13,381 nt of DNA, taken from NCBI GenBank assembly GCA_019057975.1, contig JAHLWJ010000111.1:1-13381 (forward strand). Reading direction: 5' to 3'. Under the pieces are notes generated by a model that saw only the letters and a program-made list of their open reading frames with translations, made no database searches and had not been told where the DNA came from. The position numbers and the translations under genes were made by a program. The DNA comes from Promethearchaeota archaeon. GTDB lineage: Archaea > Asgardarchaeota > Lokiarchaeia > Sigynarchaeales > SOKP01. Below, piece after piece: positions 5,766 through 12,087 of the stretch (the stretch's first letter is position 1; each line of letters begins with the position of its first letter).

Positions 5766-6455
5766 ATGGATGAAATAACATGGAGAGAAGCCATCGAAAT
5801 AGTGAAACCTTATGTTGTAAAAATAGATACTCCAAGTGGTTCTGGTACAGGTTTTTTATGTGCATATGCTGAAAGTAAGTTAGTTTGTGGTATAGCTACG
5901 GCAGAACATGTTGTAAATAAATCATATCTTTGGAAAGAACCAATCCGAATACAACATTTTATTTCTGGAGAAACAAAATTTTTAAATGCATCCAATAGAG
6001 CAATTTATCGTGATTTGAAATTAGATACAGCTGTTATTCTTTTTGTAAAGGGCAAAATCCCTTTCCCTGAAGATACATTAACGTTTCTTTCTGAAAAAAA
6101 ATATTATAAAGCGGGAAATGAAATTGGCTGGGTTGGCTTTCCATCGGTTTCCCCAAATAATTTATGTTTCTTCACAGGTAGAATCAGTTGTTGGGTGAAT
6201 GACTCACGAACTTATTTAGTAGATGGCGTAGCAATAAACGGTGTTAGTGGTGGACCCGTTTTCTATAGAGCTACAAAACAAATTGAAGTAATTGGCTCTG
6301 TCTCAGCATATTTACCTAATATAGTAGGAGCTACTCCTGGACTAGCAATGGTAAGTCATGTTGAACAATACCAAAAAGTGATAAAGACTATCAAAAACAT
6401 GGAAGAAGCTAAAAAGAAAGAAGCTCTCTTAAAGAAATTGAAAAAGAAAGATTAG
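5766..6455 (+). CDS. Cytoplasmic trypsin-like (chymotrypsin-fold) serine protease
   Basis: A 229-residue protease of the trypsin-like peptidase type. An N-terminal strand reads PYVVKIDTPSGSGTGF (15-30). The catalytic His48 lies in GIATAEHVV, Asp87 in LKLDTAVIL and Ser161 in NGVSGGPVF, so the triad is complete and in the right order. There is no signal peptide, membrane segment or PDZ domain, so it should act in the cytoplasm, unlike DegP/HtrA. The C-terminal tail (about 207-229) is Lys/Glu-rich and helical, possibly a partner-binding tail. AAGGAG 6 bases upstream fixes ATG 5766. It follows the GIY-YIG gene by 275 bases containing a decayed ParA repeat, so a shared operon is uncertain. Stand-alone trypsin-like domains occur as effectors or activators in some bacterial defence and conflict systems; that use here is inference. 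Confidence 0.8.
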   Translation: MDEITWREAIEIVKPYVVKIDTPSGSGTGFLCAYAESKLVCGIATAEHVVNKSYLWKEPIRIQHFISGETKFLNASNRAIYRDLKLDTAVILFVKGKIPFPEDTLTFLSEKKYYKAGNEIGWVGFPSVSPNNLCFFTGRISCWVNDSRTYLVDGVAINGVSGGPVFYRATKQIEVIGSVSAYLPNIVGATPGLAMVSHVEQYQKVIKTIKNMEEAKKKEALLKKLKKKD

Positions 6456-6857
6456 TTAAAATAACATCTGATAACTGAATGGCGGGGTCCAATTAGTGGC
6501 TTGTGCCGTTTCGTAATGTACTTCAATCAAATAAAATGAACAAATTTTTCCCAAAAGCCTTGCCTTTAAAGAGCAGGGGTTATTTTTTAGATTACAAAAA
6601 AATGGGCCTCGAAATTTTGATTTTAAGGGGGGTCTTTTTCAAAATAGGTACAATCATAGGGGGTAAGTCAAATTTTCTTCATATACGCAGTATATGAGCG
6701 TTTTTGAAAATCCTTCAAAGCCTTTGTTTATAAGGATTACAGCGGTTTGTGTAAATCTTTTTTTATAAAGTAAATATAGTAATATATATAAAAATTATAG
6801 TTTTTTTATAGTTTTTGAGTTGAAAAAAAGAGGGAATATTGGAATATATAGGAAGAT
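6456..6857. other. Intergenic region with two inverted repeats, no convincing gene
   Basis: A 64-codon plus-strand frame here (6503-6697) has no ribosome site and no protein-like features, so I do not call it. Two symmetric structures are present. TCATATAC-GCA-GTATATGA (6679-6697) is a perfect 8-bp inverted repeat with a 3-base centre. AATCCTT (6709-6715) pairs with AAGGATT (6732-6738) around a 16-base loop. The second is followed by a T-run only after a further 20 bases, so it is a poor terminator for the protease gene. The rest is AT-rich and unremarkable. Confidence 0.4.
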
Positions 6858-7037
6858 GAGATTGTCGCGCCCTGATAAATATGGGCAATGACATTATACG
6901 AGATTGCCACGCACCCAAAGCGGTGTTCGTAGTGACAGAAAAAAATAAAAGATGTACAGGAATAATGAGATTGCCACACTTTATTTGAAAGTTCGCAATG
7001 ACAGAGGGATGGATTCCCGTTTTCACGGGAATGACAG
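6858..7037. repeat. Cluster of four dispersed short palindromic repeats
   Basis: Four units follow one another. Unit 1 (6858-6893) runs GAGATTGTCGCGCCC to GGGCAATGACA. Unit 2 (6900-6938) runs GAGATTGCCACGCACCC to GTAGTGACAG. Unit 3 (6967-7004) runs GAGATTGCCACACTTT to AAAGTTCGCAATGACAG. Unit 4 (7005-7037) contains the perfect hairpin ATTCCCGT-tttc-ACGGGAAT followed by GACAG. Each begins near GATTGCC or GGATTCCC and ends in (A/G)TGACAG. These are the REP-like intergenic repeats common in many genomes; reverse translations such as HSRENGNPS are artefacts of them and not genes. Confidence 0.75.
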
Positions 7038-7298
7038 AAGGGAACAGGAATAACAGAAGGAAGGAACACTATAATTAATTACTTTGAACATGAGAAAAAG
7101 AATAATAAAATAAAACTTTCGGAGAATTTTATATTTTTTTTCAATTTTACAACGTCCTATAATATATCTTATGTAAAGTATTATAATATTTTATACAAAA
7201 ATATATATTTTCATACTATTTTACTATTTTGAGACATAATTGTTTAGCAATAAAACATTTTTAGAAGGACAAATAAAAGGCATTTACTATTTTCTCTT
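7038..7298. other. AT-rich intergenic stretch with nothing recognised
   Basis: Strongly AT-rich, with homopolymer runs but no open frame, hairpin with T-run, or repeat that I can identify. It separates the plus-strand accessory genes from the minus-strand genes to the right, so both gene groups converge here. Confidence 0.5.
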
Positions 7299-7824
7299 TT
7301 AATAAAAGACTTTTAATTTTGGATAATGATATCTATATACCCTGTGGTTTAGTTGCTCTTTTTTTGGTGATTTGTTAAAATCAAATCCATAAGTCTCTAC
7401 TAATTCTTTAAATCTTTCTAATTCTGCTTTAGTTTGTGTGATGATCTTTTTCCGCATGAATGTAAGTAATAATTTTAAAAGCAATAATTTGCCCTTTCCC
7501 GATCAGCCAAACTCATTTTAGTTCCATTATTCACTGAATAAAAAGTAGTTTCTACATGAACAATTAATGCTTCGCTTGATACTCGGGAAACATACTTTTT
7601 CCCCGGTTCGCAATGTTGCAGTCTGTCTTCCATAATATAAGAACGGCTTTTTTCATAATAATGAAGGTGCGCGATTGAGCCAACTTCTCCTATTTTCCCT
7701 TTTATAACTTCAGATTTTTCCAAACTAGTCATCCAATAAACAGCATTTTTTGGTTCCAAAAAAGCTTGTGATACAATATTGGAGGGTTTGTTAATTATAA
7801 TGCACTTATTTTGAAATATGTCAT
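7299..7824 (-). pseudogene. SRPBCC (polyketide cyclase/START-like) protein gene, two frameshifts
   Basis: Three minus-strand frames join into one SRPBCC-family protein. The first, from ATG 7824 with AAGGAG 6 bases upstream, gives MTYFKIS. After a one-base loss near 7802 the second frame gives IIINKPSNIVSQAFLEPKNA, then VYWMTSLEKSEVIKGKIGEVGS and on to NNGTKMSL. After a second one-base loss near 7500 the third frame gives GKGKLLLLKLLLTFMRKK and then ELERFKELVE to the stop at 7299. The order of elements (N-terminal strand, EPKNAxxWM, GxxGEVGS, final long helix F-M-R...L-E-R-F-K-E-L-V-E) is that of SRPBCC ligand-binding proteins about 150 residues long. With two shifts it is either a recent pseudogene or carries assembly errors; the good preservation of residues around the shifts fits both. 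Confidence 0.7.
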
Positions 7825-7836
7825 TTTATACTCCTT

Positions 7837-8141
7837 TGTTAATTTTTATAAACATATATTTTCGCCTAAATTATAATATATTATTATTTATTTTATTTTT
7901 ATTATATTTATATTTACATATATTTAGTTATTCCAATATTTTTTGCTTTTATTTATTATGTTAAATGTTAAATGTTTTTAAAGAGAACCCTTTTTAAAAA
8001 CTTATTTCAATACAATCCCCTGCCCTGCCCCTGATGTACGTTCTTAATCGCGTGTAGTTTCAGGTAATTATAAAGGTTAAAATGATTATAAATGAGGTTG
8101 TAATATGTAGTATTTTAATGTTAACTTAACAAGATTGCCTG
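7837..8141. other. AT-rich intergenic stretch between two minus-strand genes
   Basis: Mostly A and T with a tandem GTTAAAT repeat near 7960-7975. Just past the stop of the gene ending at 8142 lies a weak hairpin (TTAACTT..AACA with TGTT..AAGTTAA, 8119-8153) that overlaps the stop codon and has no proper T-run. No gene or other element is evident. Confidence 0.4.
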
Positions 8142-8480
8142 TTAACAAGTTAAATGAAAAGCTGCGACAACATTTTTCTTTTGGTAAAGTGTATTATATT
8201 CATCGCAAGCATCTTTTGTTCTTTTAATGATGACCTTAATATTTTTTGATTCTAAATATTTAATTAATTCTAAGGGTACTTTCATTAAACCATAATATCC
8301 TGTTCCGATAATTAGTGTTTCAGGTTTATTGTCCAAGATTTTCTTTATATCTTCGATGCAAAGATTGTGGCTTTCTCTTCGCCACCATTTATCATCGATA
8401 CTATTTTTATAAATAATAATATCGGAATGATATTCTTTACTATTAATTATTATTTTTCCAAAATTATATGATTCTATCAC
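8142..8480 (-). CDS. Mth938-like domain protein (DUF498/PF04430)
   Basis: A 112-residue single-domain protein matching the Mth938/AAMDC/NDUFAF3 family over its whole length. It opens MIESYNFGKIIINSKEY, continues with the conserved WWRRESHNLCIEDI (32-45), then LIIGTGYYGLMKVP (56-69, the glycine loop) and KDACDEYNTLYQKKNVVAAFHLTC at the C-terminus, which is the family's usual ending. The biochemical role of bacterial members is not established; the fold is a small alpha/beta domain without known catalytic residues. The start is GTG at 8480, chosen because AGGAG (8490-8494) lies 9 bases upstream and the N-terminus then matches the family. A -10-like TATAAT is at 8528-8533 on the minus strand. 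The gene appears intact and stands alone. Confidence 0.85.
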   Translation of the reverse strand: MIESYNFGKIIINSKEYHSDIIIYKNSIDDKWWRRESHNLCIEDIKKILDNKPETLIIGTGYYGLMKVPLELIKYLESKNIKVIIKRTKDACDEYNTLYQKKNVVAAFHLTC

Positions 8481-8689
8481 TTTATTATTCTCCTAATTTT
8501 TTTAATTTTTCTGTAATATTACATTCAATTATACTTATCGATATATTTTTACCTTGACTATTTTTTTATAATATAATTAAAAAACGTAGTTTTCAAGACC
8601 AACATAAATTATTTATCTTCAAAATACTGCTTATATGTAAAAAAAAGACAATAAACAGGGAAATCTTTTCATAGGTTCTTGTCCTGCTA

Positions 8690-8782
8690 GGCTCCCCGGA
8701 AAGAACGAGTTTCGCAACTTTTGTTTAAATGGCAAAACTGAAAAGGTATATCAAAAGTTAGAAAAAGTTACCGAATTATTGA
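8690..8782 (+). repeat. Coding-like repeat E copy 1, joined to inverted end of repeat A
   Basis: Starting GGCTCCCC, it aligns without gaps to 9707-9784. One plus-strand frame is open: LPGKNEFRNFCLNGKTEKVY, then QKLEKVTELLSRYNRS. The last 20 bases (8763-8782) are the exact inverted copy of the end of repeat A (3027-3046). It overlaps the possible frameshifted tail of the flavoprotein gene on the other strand. It probably derives from a decayed mobile-element gene whose family I cannot name. The 8581-8689 stretch before it shows nothing else. Confidence 0.5.
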
Positions 8783-8850
8783 GCCGGTACAATCGTTCCC
8801 TGATTCATGGAAGCATAGTTTACCATTTCCATCACAGAAGTTGCCATCAT
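8776..8850 (-). pseudogene. Possible frameshifted C-terminal tail of the flavoprotein
   Basis: In the frame shifted by one from the flavoprotein stop, codons from 8850 read MMATSVMEM, then VNYASMNQG and TIVPAQ before TAA at 8776-8778. The amino-acid make-up is protein-like and the stretch directly continues the last helix (ELGVSLG). The terminal codons overlap the inverted end of repeat A. Either a one-base indel separated this tail from the main gene, or it is chance. Confidence 0.35.
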
Positions 8851-9428
8851 TGTCCCAATGATACTCCGAGTTCAAAAGCTTTATGGAGCAGTTCTTCTCG
8901 CTTTCTGGCACCTTCTCCACGGTCAGAGTCCGTAATAACTAAAGTATCTACCAACTCAACATTAGCGAAATATTTGCACCAGATTCTTATAGATACCAGT
9001 GCGTGTTCAGGATTTTTCGATATGTTAGCCACCCAGATAAAGATGCCCTTCTTTCTTTTCTCCAACCTCGACTTGAATATCAATTTACCATCCGGGAGTG
9101 TAACCATCTCCGCCAGGCAATTTGAGCGATCAATGAGCAATTTGAGCTGAGCGCTGAAGGAACCAAAATATGCAGGAGCCCCGATAACCAGAGCATCAGC
9201 GGTGGCAAGAACATCATATATTTTTTCCATTCCATCTCGGTAGAAACAATAATCAGGGGCGGGAAACCTGTCACAGGCTTGACAGGGCATTATTTCCAAA
9301 TCATTGAGGTAGATTTTTTCTGTTTCTGCACCGATGGACTGGGCACCTTCCAGCACTTTCGTTACAAGGGTATCAGTGTTCATCTCTTTCCTGGGACTAC
9401 TTACAATTCCCACTGCTTTTAGAACCAT
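8847..9428 (-). CDS. NAD(P)H/flavin reductase, iron-sulfur flavoprotein-like
   Basis: A flavodoxin-fold FMN reductase of about 193 residues. It opens MVLKAVGIVSSPRKEMNTDTL, the phosphate-binding loop of the FMN_red/Isf family. Cysteines follow in the order C-x-x-C-x8-C (PCQACDRFPAPDYC), near the position of the compact cluster motif of archaeal Isf proteins but with one cysteine fewer. Then come IGAPAYFGSFSAQLKLLIDR (the second flavin loop and dimer helix) and a C-terminal alpha/beta part. I choose ATG 9428: a TTG at 9449 extends the frame but overlaps AAGGAG, which lies 11 bases before ATG 9428. The frame ends GVSLGQ-stop at 8847, yet the next frame carries 24 more codons (8776-8850), so a 3' frameshift is possible. 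It likely moves electrons from NAD(P)H to small acceptors in the cytoplasm. Confidence 0.8.
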   Translation of the reverse strand: MVLKAVGIVSSPRKEMNTDTLVTKVLEGAQSIGAETEKIYLNDLEIMPCQACDRFPAPDYCFYRDGMEKIYDVLATADALVIGAPAYFGSFSAQLKLLIDRSNCLAEMVTLPDGKLIFKSRLEKRKKGIFIWVANISKNPEHALVSIRIWCKYFANVELVDTLVITDSDRGEGARKREELLHKAFELGVSLGQ

Positions 9429-9493
9429 AGTTTCATTCGCTCCTTGCAATGGTAATTTCAGCTACAATCGATAGACACAATAATGCGTTTATC

Positions 9494-9519
9494 CTGCCAA
9501 TATGGCATAATATCGGCAG
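9494..9519. promoter_or_regulatory. Imperfect palindrome upstream of the flavoprotein gene
   Basis: CTGCC-A-ATAT-ggcata-ATAT-C-GGCAG is a 26-base inverted repeat with one mismatch per arm. It lies 66 bases upstream of the start at 9428, a sensible position for an operator of that minus-strand gene. The binding protein is unknown. Confidence 0.35.
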
Positions 9520-9614
9520 TATTAAGGACTTTCCTAATGATTAGGGATTGCCTCTTCGGTTCTTTTTCTTATAATTTTATTTTTTAGATACATTAAGATC
9601 TCAATAAAATTCTA

Positions 9615-9658
9615 CTATTATTTATATACTATACAACTTATTAAAAATCCTTCTTTTT
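9615..9658 (-). repeat. Dispersed repeat D, minus-strand copy
   Basis: On the minus strand it reads AAAAAGAAGGATTTTT (9643-9658), then AATAAGTTGTATAGTATATA and AATAATAG. It matches the copy at 4835-4877 in the 16-mer exactly and in the GTATATAnATAATAG tail at 14 of 15 positions. It immediately follows the minus-strand terminator at 9661-9696. Confidence 0.6.
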
Positions 9659-9660
9659 CA

Positions 9661-9696
9661 AATAAAAAAGCCCTTCAGTAAAATGCCAAAGGGCTT
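9661..9696 (-). terminator. Rho-independent terminator
   Basis: On the minus strand AAGCCCTT (9696-9689) pairs with AAGGGCTT (9675-9668) around a 13-base loop and is followed by TTTTTTATT. It lies about 190 bases past the stop of the exported-protein gene at 9887 and should end that transcript before the flavoprotein gene. Confidence 0.75.
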
Positions 9697-9706
9697 GAAA
9701 TGTCTT

Positions 9707-9784
9707 GGCTCCCCAGATAGAACGATTATAGAACTTTTTGTATGAGTGATGAAACTGAAAAAGTGTGTCATAAGTTAGAAAAAA
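9707..9784 (+). repeat. Coding-like repeat E copy 2
   Basis: Aligns ungapped with 8690-8767: GGCTCCCC, then AGAACGA, GAAACTGAAAA and AAGTTAGAAAAA are shared. The corresponding frame reads LPR-stop-NDYRTFCMSDETEKVC, then HKLEKTMSIC and a stop, so it is more decayed than copy 1. The bases after 9784 up to 9886 show nothing recognisable. Confidence 0.5.
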
Positions 9785-9886
9785 CAATGAGCATCTGTTA
9801 AGAATCAAAAGACAGAGTTACGCTAAGGAAAATTAAAAATAGCAATAAGAGAATAAAAATGTAAAGCTAAATGGGAATAGTTTAAC

Positions 9887-10480
9887 TTATTCAACTTTCC
9901 CGGTTAACAGGTTATAGCCAGGAGGGACTTTATATAAAGCTTTTAACATCTTTTTTACATTTTTATCAATTGAAAATTCCCACCATTCCCCATATTTTTT
10001 TTTATCTGCCTTAAAATTAAAACCGGCAATCCGAGTAAATGTTGATAAGAAAAACTTATTATTTTTGCTATCATGGACATACTTGTTGCTAAGTGAAATT
10101 ACCCATTTTTCTAAATTATGCCCTTTCCAACTCCATTTATGTTCTGCAGCATATTTATTTGAGACATATGATTCAAAAACTACTTTACTTGTTTCTTTAT
10201 TATTACTTAACTGAAAAATAGTCTTATCTCCTATTATCTGATTAATTATCTTAATAATTTTTGGCAAACCCTTATAAGTTGTTCCATTATACACATAGAC
10301 AATCCCATCAGGCCATCTTTTTACATAATTTTCTCCATAACCGAACTTTTTTATTAAAGATTTTTCTGAATCGGTTAATTCGTCTGAGGAAGCGTTCCCG
10401 CTTAAAACGCAATAAGAATAATTTACCATTAAAAAAACAGCCAATATAAAGACCAGACTATAAACTAATTTCTTTTTCAT
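9887..10480 (-). CDS. Exported protein of unknown function
   Basis: A 197-residue protein with a clear N-terminal export signal: KKK, then a hydrophobic core LVYSLVFILAVFLMV, then YSYC at 21-24. The Cys24 context is not a good lipobox, so type I cleavage near residues 24-31 is more likely than lipidation. The mature part reads LTDSEKSLIKKFGYG, then KRWPDGIVYVYNG and LPKIIKIINQIIG, then KWSWKGHNLEKW. Its strand-helix arrangement faintly recalls DUF2927-type secreted proteins, but the zinc-site residues needed to claim a peptidase are not evident. AAAGGAG (10488-10494) lies 7 bases before ATG 10480. The gene is followed by the terminator at 9661-9696, and preceded by a long hairpin at 10548-10591 that separates it from the next exported-protein gene on the same strand. 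Confidence 0.7.
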   Translation of the reverse strand: MKKKLVYSLVFILAVFLMVNYSYCVLSGNASSDELTDSEKSLIKKFGYGENYVKRWPDGIVYVYNGTTYKGLPKIIKIINQIIGDKTIFQLSNNKETSKVVFESYVSNKYAAEHKWSWKGHNLEKWVISLSNKYVHDSKNNKFFLSTFTRIAGFNFKADKKKYGEWWEFSIDKNVKKMLKALYKVPPGYNLLTGKVE

Positions 10481-10547
10481 GAATCTACTCCTTTCAATTT
10501 TTTTATGGATTTTCCTTTTAATCAGCTAGTGAAAAGGATTAGATACC

Positions 10548-10591
10548 CATAGAAAAGAGTAGAGTTTTAATCGGCTCTTCTCTTTTCTATG
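10548..10591. other. 17-bp hairpin between two exported-protein genes
   Basis: CATAGAAAAGAGTAGAG (10548-10564) pairs with CTCTTCTCTTTTCTATG (10575-10591) with a single mismatch and a 10-base loop. Neither strand has a T-run right after it, so it is not a standard terminator. It could be an RNA stem in the leader of the gene starting at 10480 (57 bases after the hairpin ends on the minus strand), an attenuator, or an mRNA-stabilising stem. The remaining bases between 10592 and 10755 are AT-rich and unremarkable. Confidence 0.6.
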
Positions 10592-10755
10592 TAGAGAGTT
10601 AAATTTATCTTAATTTTTAGATCTCAATTCTACTCAAAGAAAAACTTTCTATTTTTGTTATAATAAAAATCGTTTCAAAAATTAATTAAAAATCTAATAT
10701 TTTAATGCCTCTTTAATATAATCGTTTTCCAGTTAGATATAGTTATTACTTATAT

Positions 10756-11469
10756 TTACTGGTTTTCTAAAAGCTCCTGGAATTCTTTAATAATGTTCTC
10801 AACAGCTTTATCAGTAGGTAAAATTGTAGATTTTTCGTTTAGATTATCAGTAGTAATTTTAAAAATTCCATCAATTAAATATTCACCGATATCTAATATA
10901 TCACCGCTTTCATTTTCCAAACTTACTTTTAAATTACCATATCGATTATCCCAAGACTGAACTTTCCAATCGTCATCAAAATAAACAGTAGAATTTCGAT
11001 ATTTAAAAGATTTAAAAGATATTTGAATAGATTCAGGGGTCCCCATAGCTCTAATAACATCTTCTACAGAAGAACCAATGGTAATGGGAGGAGCATTAGG
11101 ATCTTTTCCAATATTATTAATAGTTACAGCGGTCATAACATCATCTACAGAAGAAAATCCTACTTTTCTTGAAATTGACAATCTAGTTGTATTTATGTCC
11201 CCAATAATGTTTCCCTGTCCATCTGATATTTTAAATATTCCCGCTGATTTTCTCATATTGATAGCATCATATTGTGGTGTAGGGCTTTTGTCATTAGAAT
11301 AAATATCTTTTAAGTATGTTTCTCGAATCTTTGACGAAACTTTACTAGCAATTGGAGTAATGTCAGCAGAATATTCGATAACCCAAACCTGAGCATAAAC
11401 AAATGATAAAAATAATGAGAGGATAGTTAAAACAAGAACTGTTAAAATAATAATTCTTTTATATTTCAT
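10756..11469 (-). CDS. Exported protein with SmpA/OmlA-like domain
   Basis: A 237-residue secreted or surface-attached protein. Residues 1-26 form a signal peptide (MKYKR, long hydrophobic core, cleavage after VYA). The middle (about 67-120) has beta-rich segments. Residues 129-183 carry the motif I-T-I-G-S-S-V-E-D-V-I-R-A-M-G-T-P, then the repeated F-K-Y-R-N-S-T-V-Y-F-D-D-D-W-K-V-Q-S-W-D-N unit, ending G-N-L-K-V-S-L. This is the pattern (v-G-S-s-x-x-e-V-x-x-x-m-G-t-P ... Y-x-x-S-x-V-x-F-x-x-x-x-V-x-x-W) found in SmpA/OmlA-related and other exported proteins. The C-terminus is a charged helix ending FQELLENQ. AGAGG (11476-11480) is 6 bases before ATG 11469. Its exact role is not known; binding or structural support in the cell envelope is likely. 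It is codirectional with the exported-protein gene at 9887. Confidence 0.75.
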   Translation of the reverse strand: MKYKRIIILTVLVLTILSLFLSFVYAQVWVIEYSADITPIASKVSSKIRETYLKDIYSNDKSPTPQYDAINMRKSAGIFKISDGQGNIIGDINTTRLSISRKVGFSSVDDVMTAVTINNIGKDPNAPPITIGSSVEDVIRAMGTPESIQISFKSFKYRNSTVYFDDDWKVQSWDNRYGNLKVSLENESGDILDIGEYLIDGIFKITTDNLNEKSTILPTDKAVENIIKEFQELLENQ

Positions 11470-11599
11470 AATATTCCTCTTTATACAATGTTTTTATTAC
11501 TTTTATAGCGAAGTAAAGAGATTTTAATTTTTCTTAAAAATTATATAATTTTGTTGTATATCTCACAAAAAATATTTTTCAGATAAATATATTACTAAT

Positions 11600-11647
11600 G
11601 ATACAATACTATACAATACTATAAATTTTTAAAAAATCCTTCTTTTT
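11600..11647 (-). repeat. Dispersed repeat D, second minus-strand copy
   Basis: On the minus strand AAAAAGAAGGATTTTT (11632-11647) is followed by TTAAAAATTTATAGTATTGT and a nearby ATAGTATTG direct repeat. As at 9615-9658, it directly follows a minus-strand terminator, so terminator plus D forms a recurring composite. Confidence 0.55.
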
Positions 11648-11658
11648 CTATAAAATAT

Positions 11659-11699
11659 TTTTAAAAAATAAATAACCCTTCAGCTTGATTGCCAAAGGG
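11659..11699 (-). terminator. Rho-independent terminator
   Basis: On the minus strand CCCTT (11699-11695) pairs with AAGGG (11680-11676), extended by G-U pairs across TGGC/GCTG, and is followed by TTATTTATTTTTT. It ends transcripts coming from the MEMO-family gene and closely resembles the terminator at 9661-9696. Confidence 0.6.
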
Positions 11700-11716
11700 C
11701 TGATTATTTTCTGGCT

Positions 11717-11821
11717 CCCCTATCGTTTTCTAATTGGAACCAAATTGTAGAAAAATTACGAAACATCTATAAATTAAAGGAGTTAATTAGTATTCCTGCA
11801 AGTACTATAAATCCTGTTTGA
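11717..11821 (+). pseudogene. Coding-like relic with HTH-like sequence
   Basis: The plus-strand frame reads PLSFSNWNQIVEKLRNIYKL, then KELISIPASTINPV and a stop. The IVEKLR...ISIPASTI segment looks like a helix-turn-helix from a transposase, but it is short, lacks a start or ribosome site and the family cannot be named. Confidence 0.3.
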
Positions 11822-12087
11822 TTGCTTCTTACCACTTAATTGTCAATAAGTATCCCCTACTCTCATTCTAACCATGTATACTACATAAGTAGATATTATT
11901 ATTCTGATATAAAACATCAAGTTATAAAACGCCAATAAATTATATTAAGACTGTACAAAATGGATATAGTAGAATAATTAAATAAATTTTGGTTTTGGTT
12001 ATTGATAGGAAAAGTCAAAAAACAACCTCTATTGCTTTCTTCATACTTAATAGAATGGTCAATGATATTAATTTGCAGCATGGAGCA
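11822..12087. other. AT-rich intergenic stretch after the MEMO-family gene
   Basis: No open frame with protein-like features on either strand, and no clear repeat or RNA. It is the untranslated tail between the MEMO-family stop at 12088 and the terminator at 11659-11699. Confidence 0.4.

Noticed and set aside
6503..6697. 64-codon plus-strand open frame after the protease gene
   Set aside because: No ribosome site, low-complexity composition and no protein-like motif; it lies across inverted repeats and AT-rich sequence.
6763..7069. Two overlapping minus-strand open frames of 87 codons
   Set aside because: They are reverse readings of the dispersed hairpin repeats (HSRENGNPS type), a well-known annotation artefact.
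8779..9150. 123-codon plus-strand open frame
   Set aside because: It lies opposite the flavoprotein gene, whose flavodoxin motifs are clear; the plus frame has no ribosome site and a random Ser/His-rich composition.
9700..9745. tRNA-like 3' end (GGGGAGCCA on the minus strand before the terminator)
   Set aside because: No T-arm (GTTCNAANC), anticodon arm or D-arm can be folded upstream; the sequence aligns instead to repeat E.
11078..11302. 74-codon plus-strand open frame
   Set aside because: Antisense to the SmpA-like exported-protein gene with its signal peptide and motif; no ribosome site.
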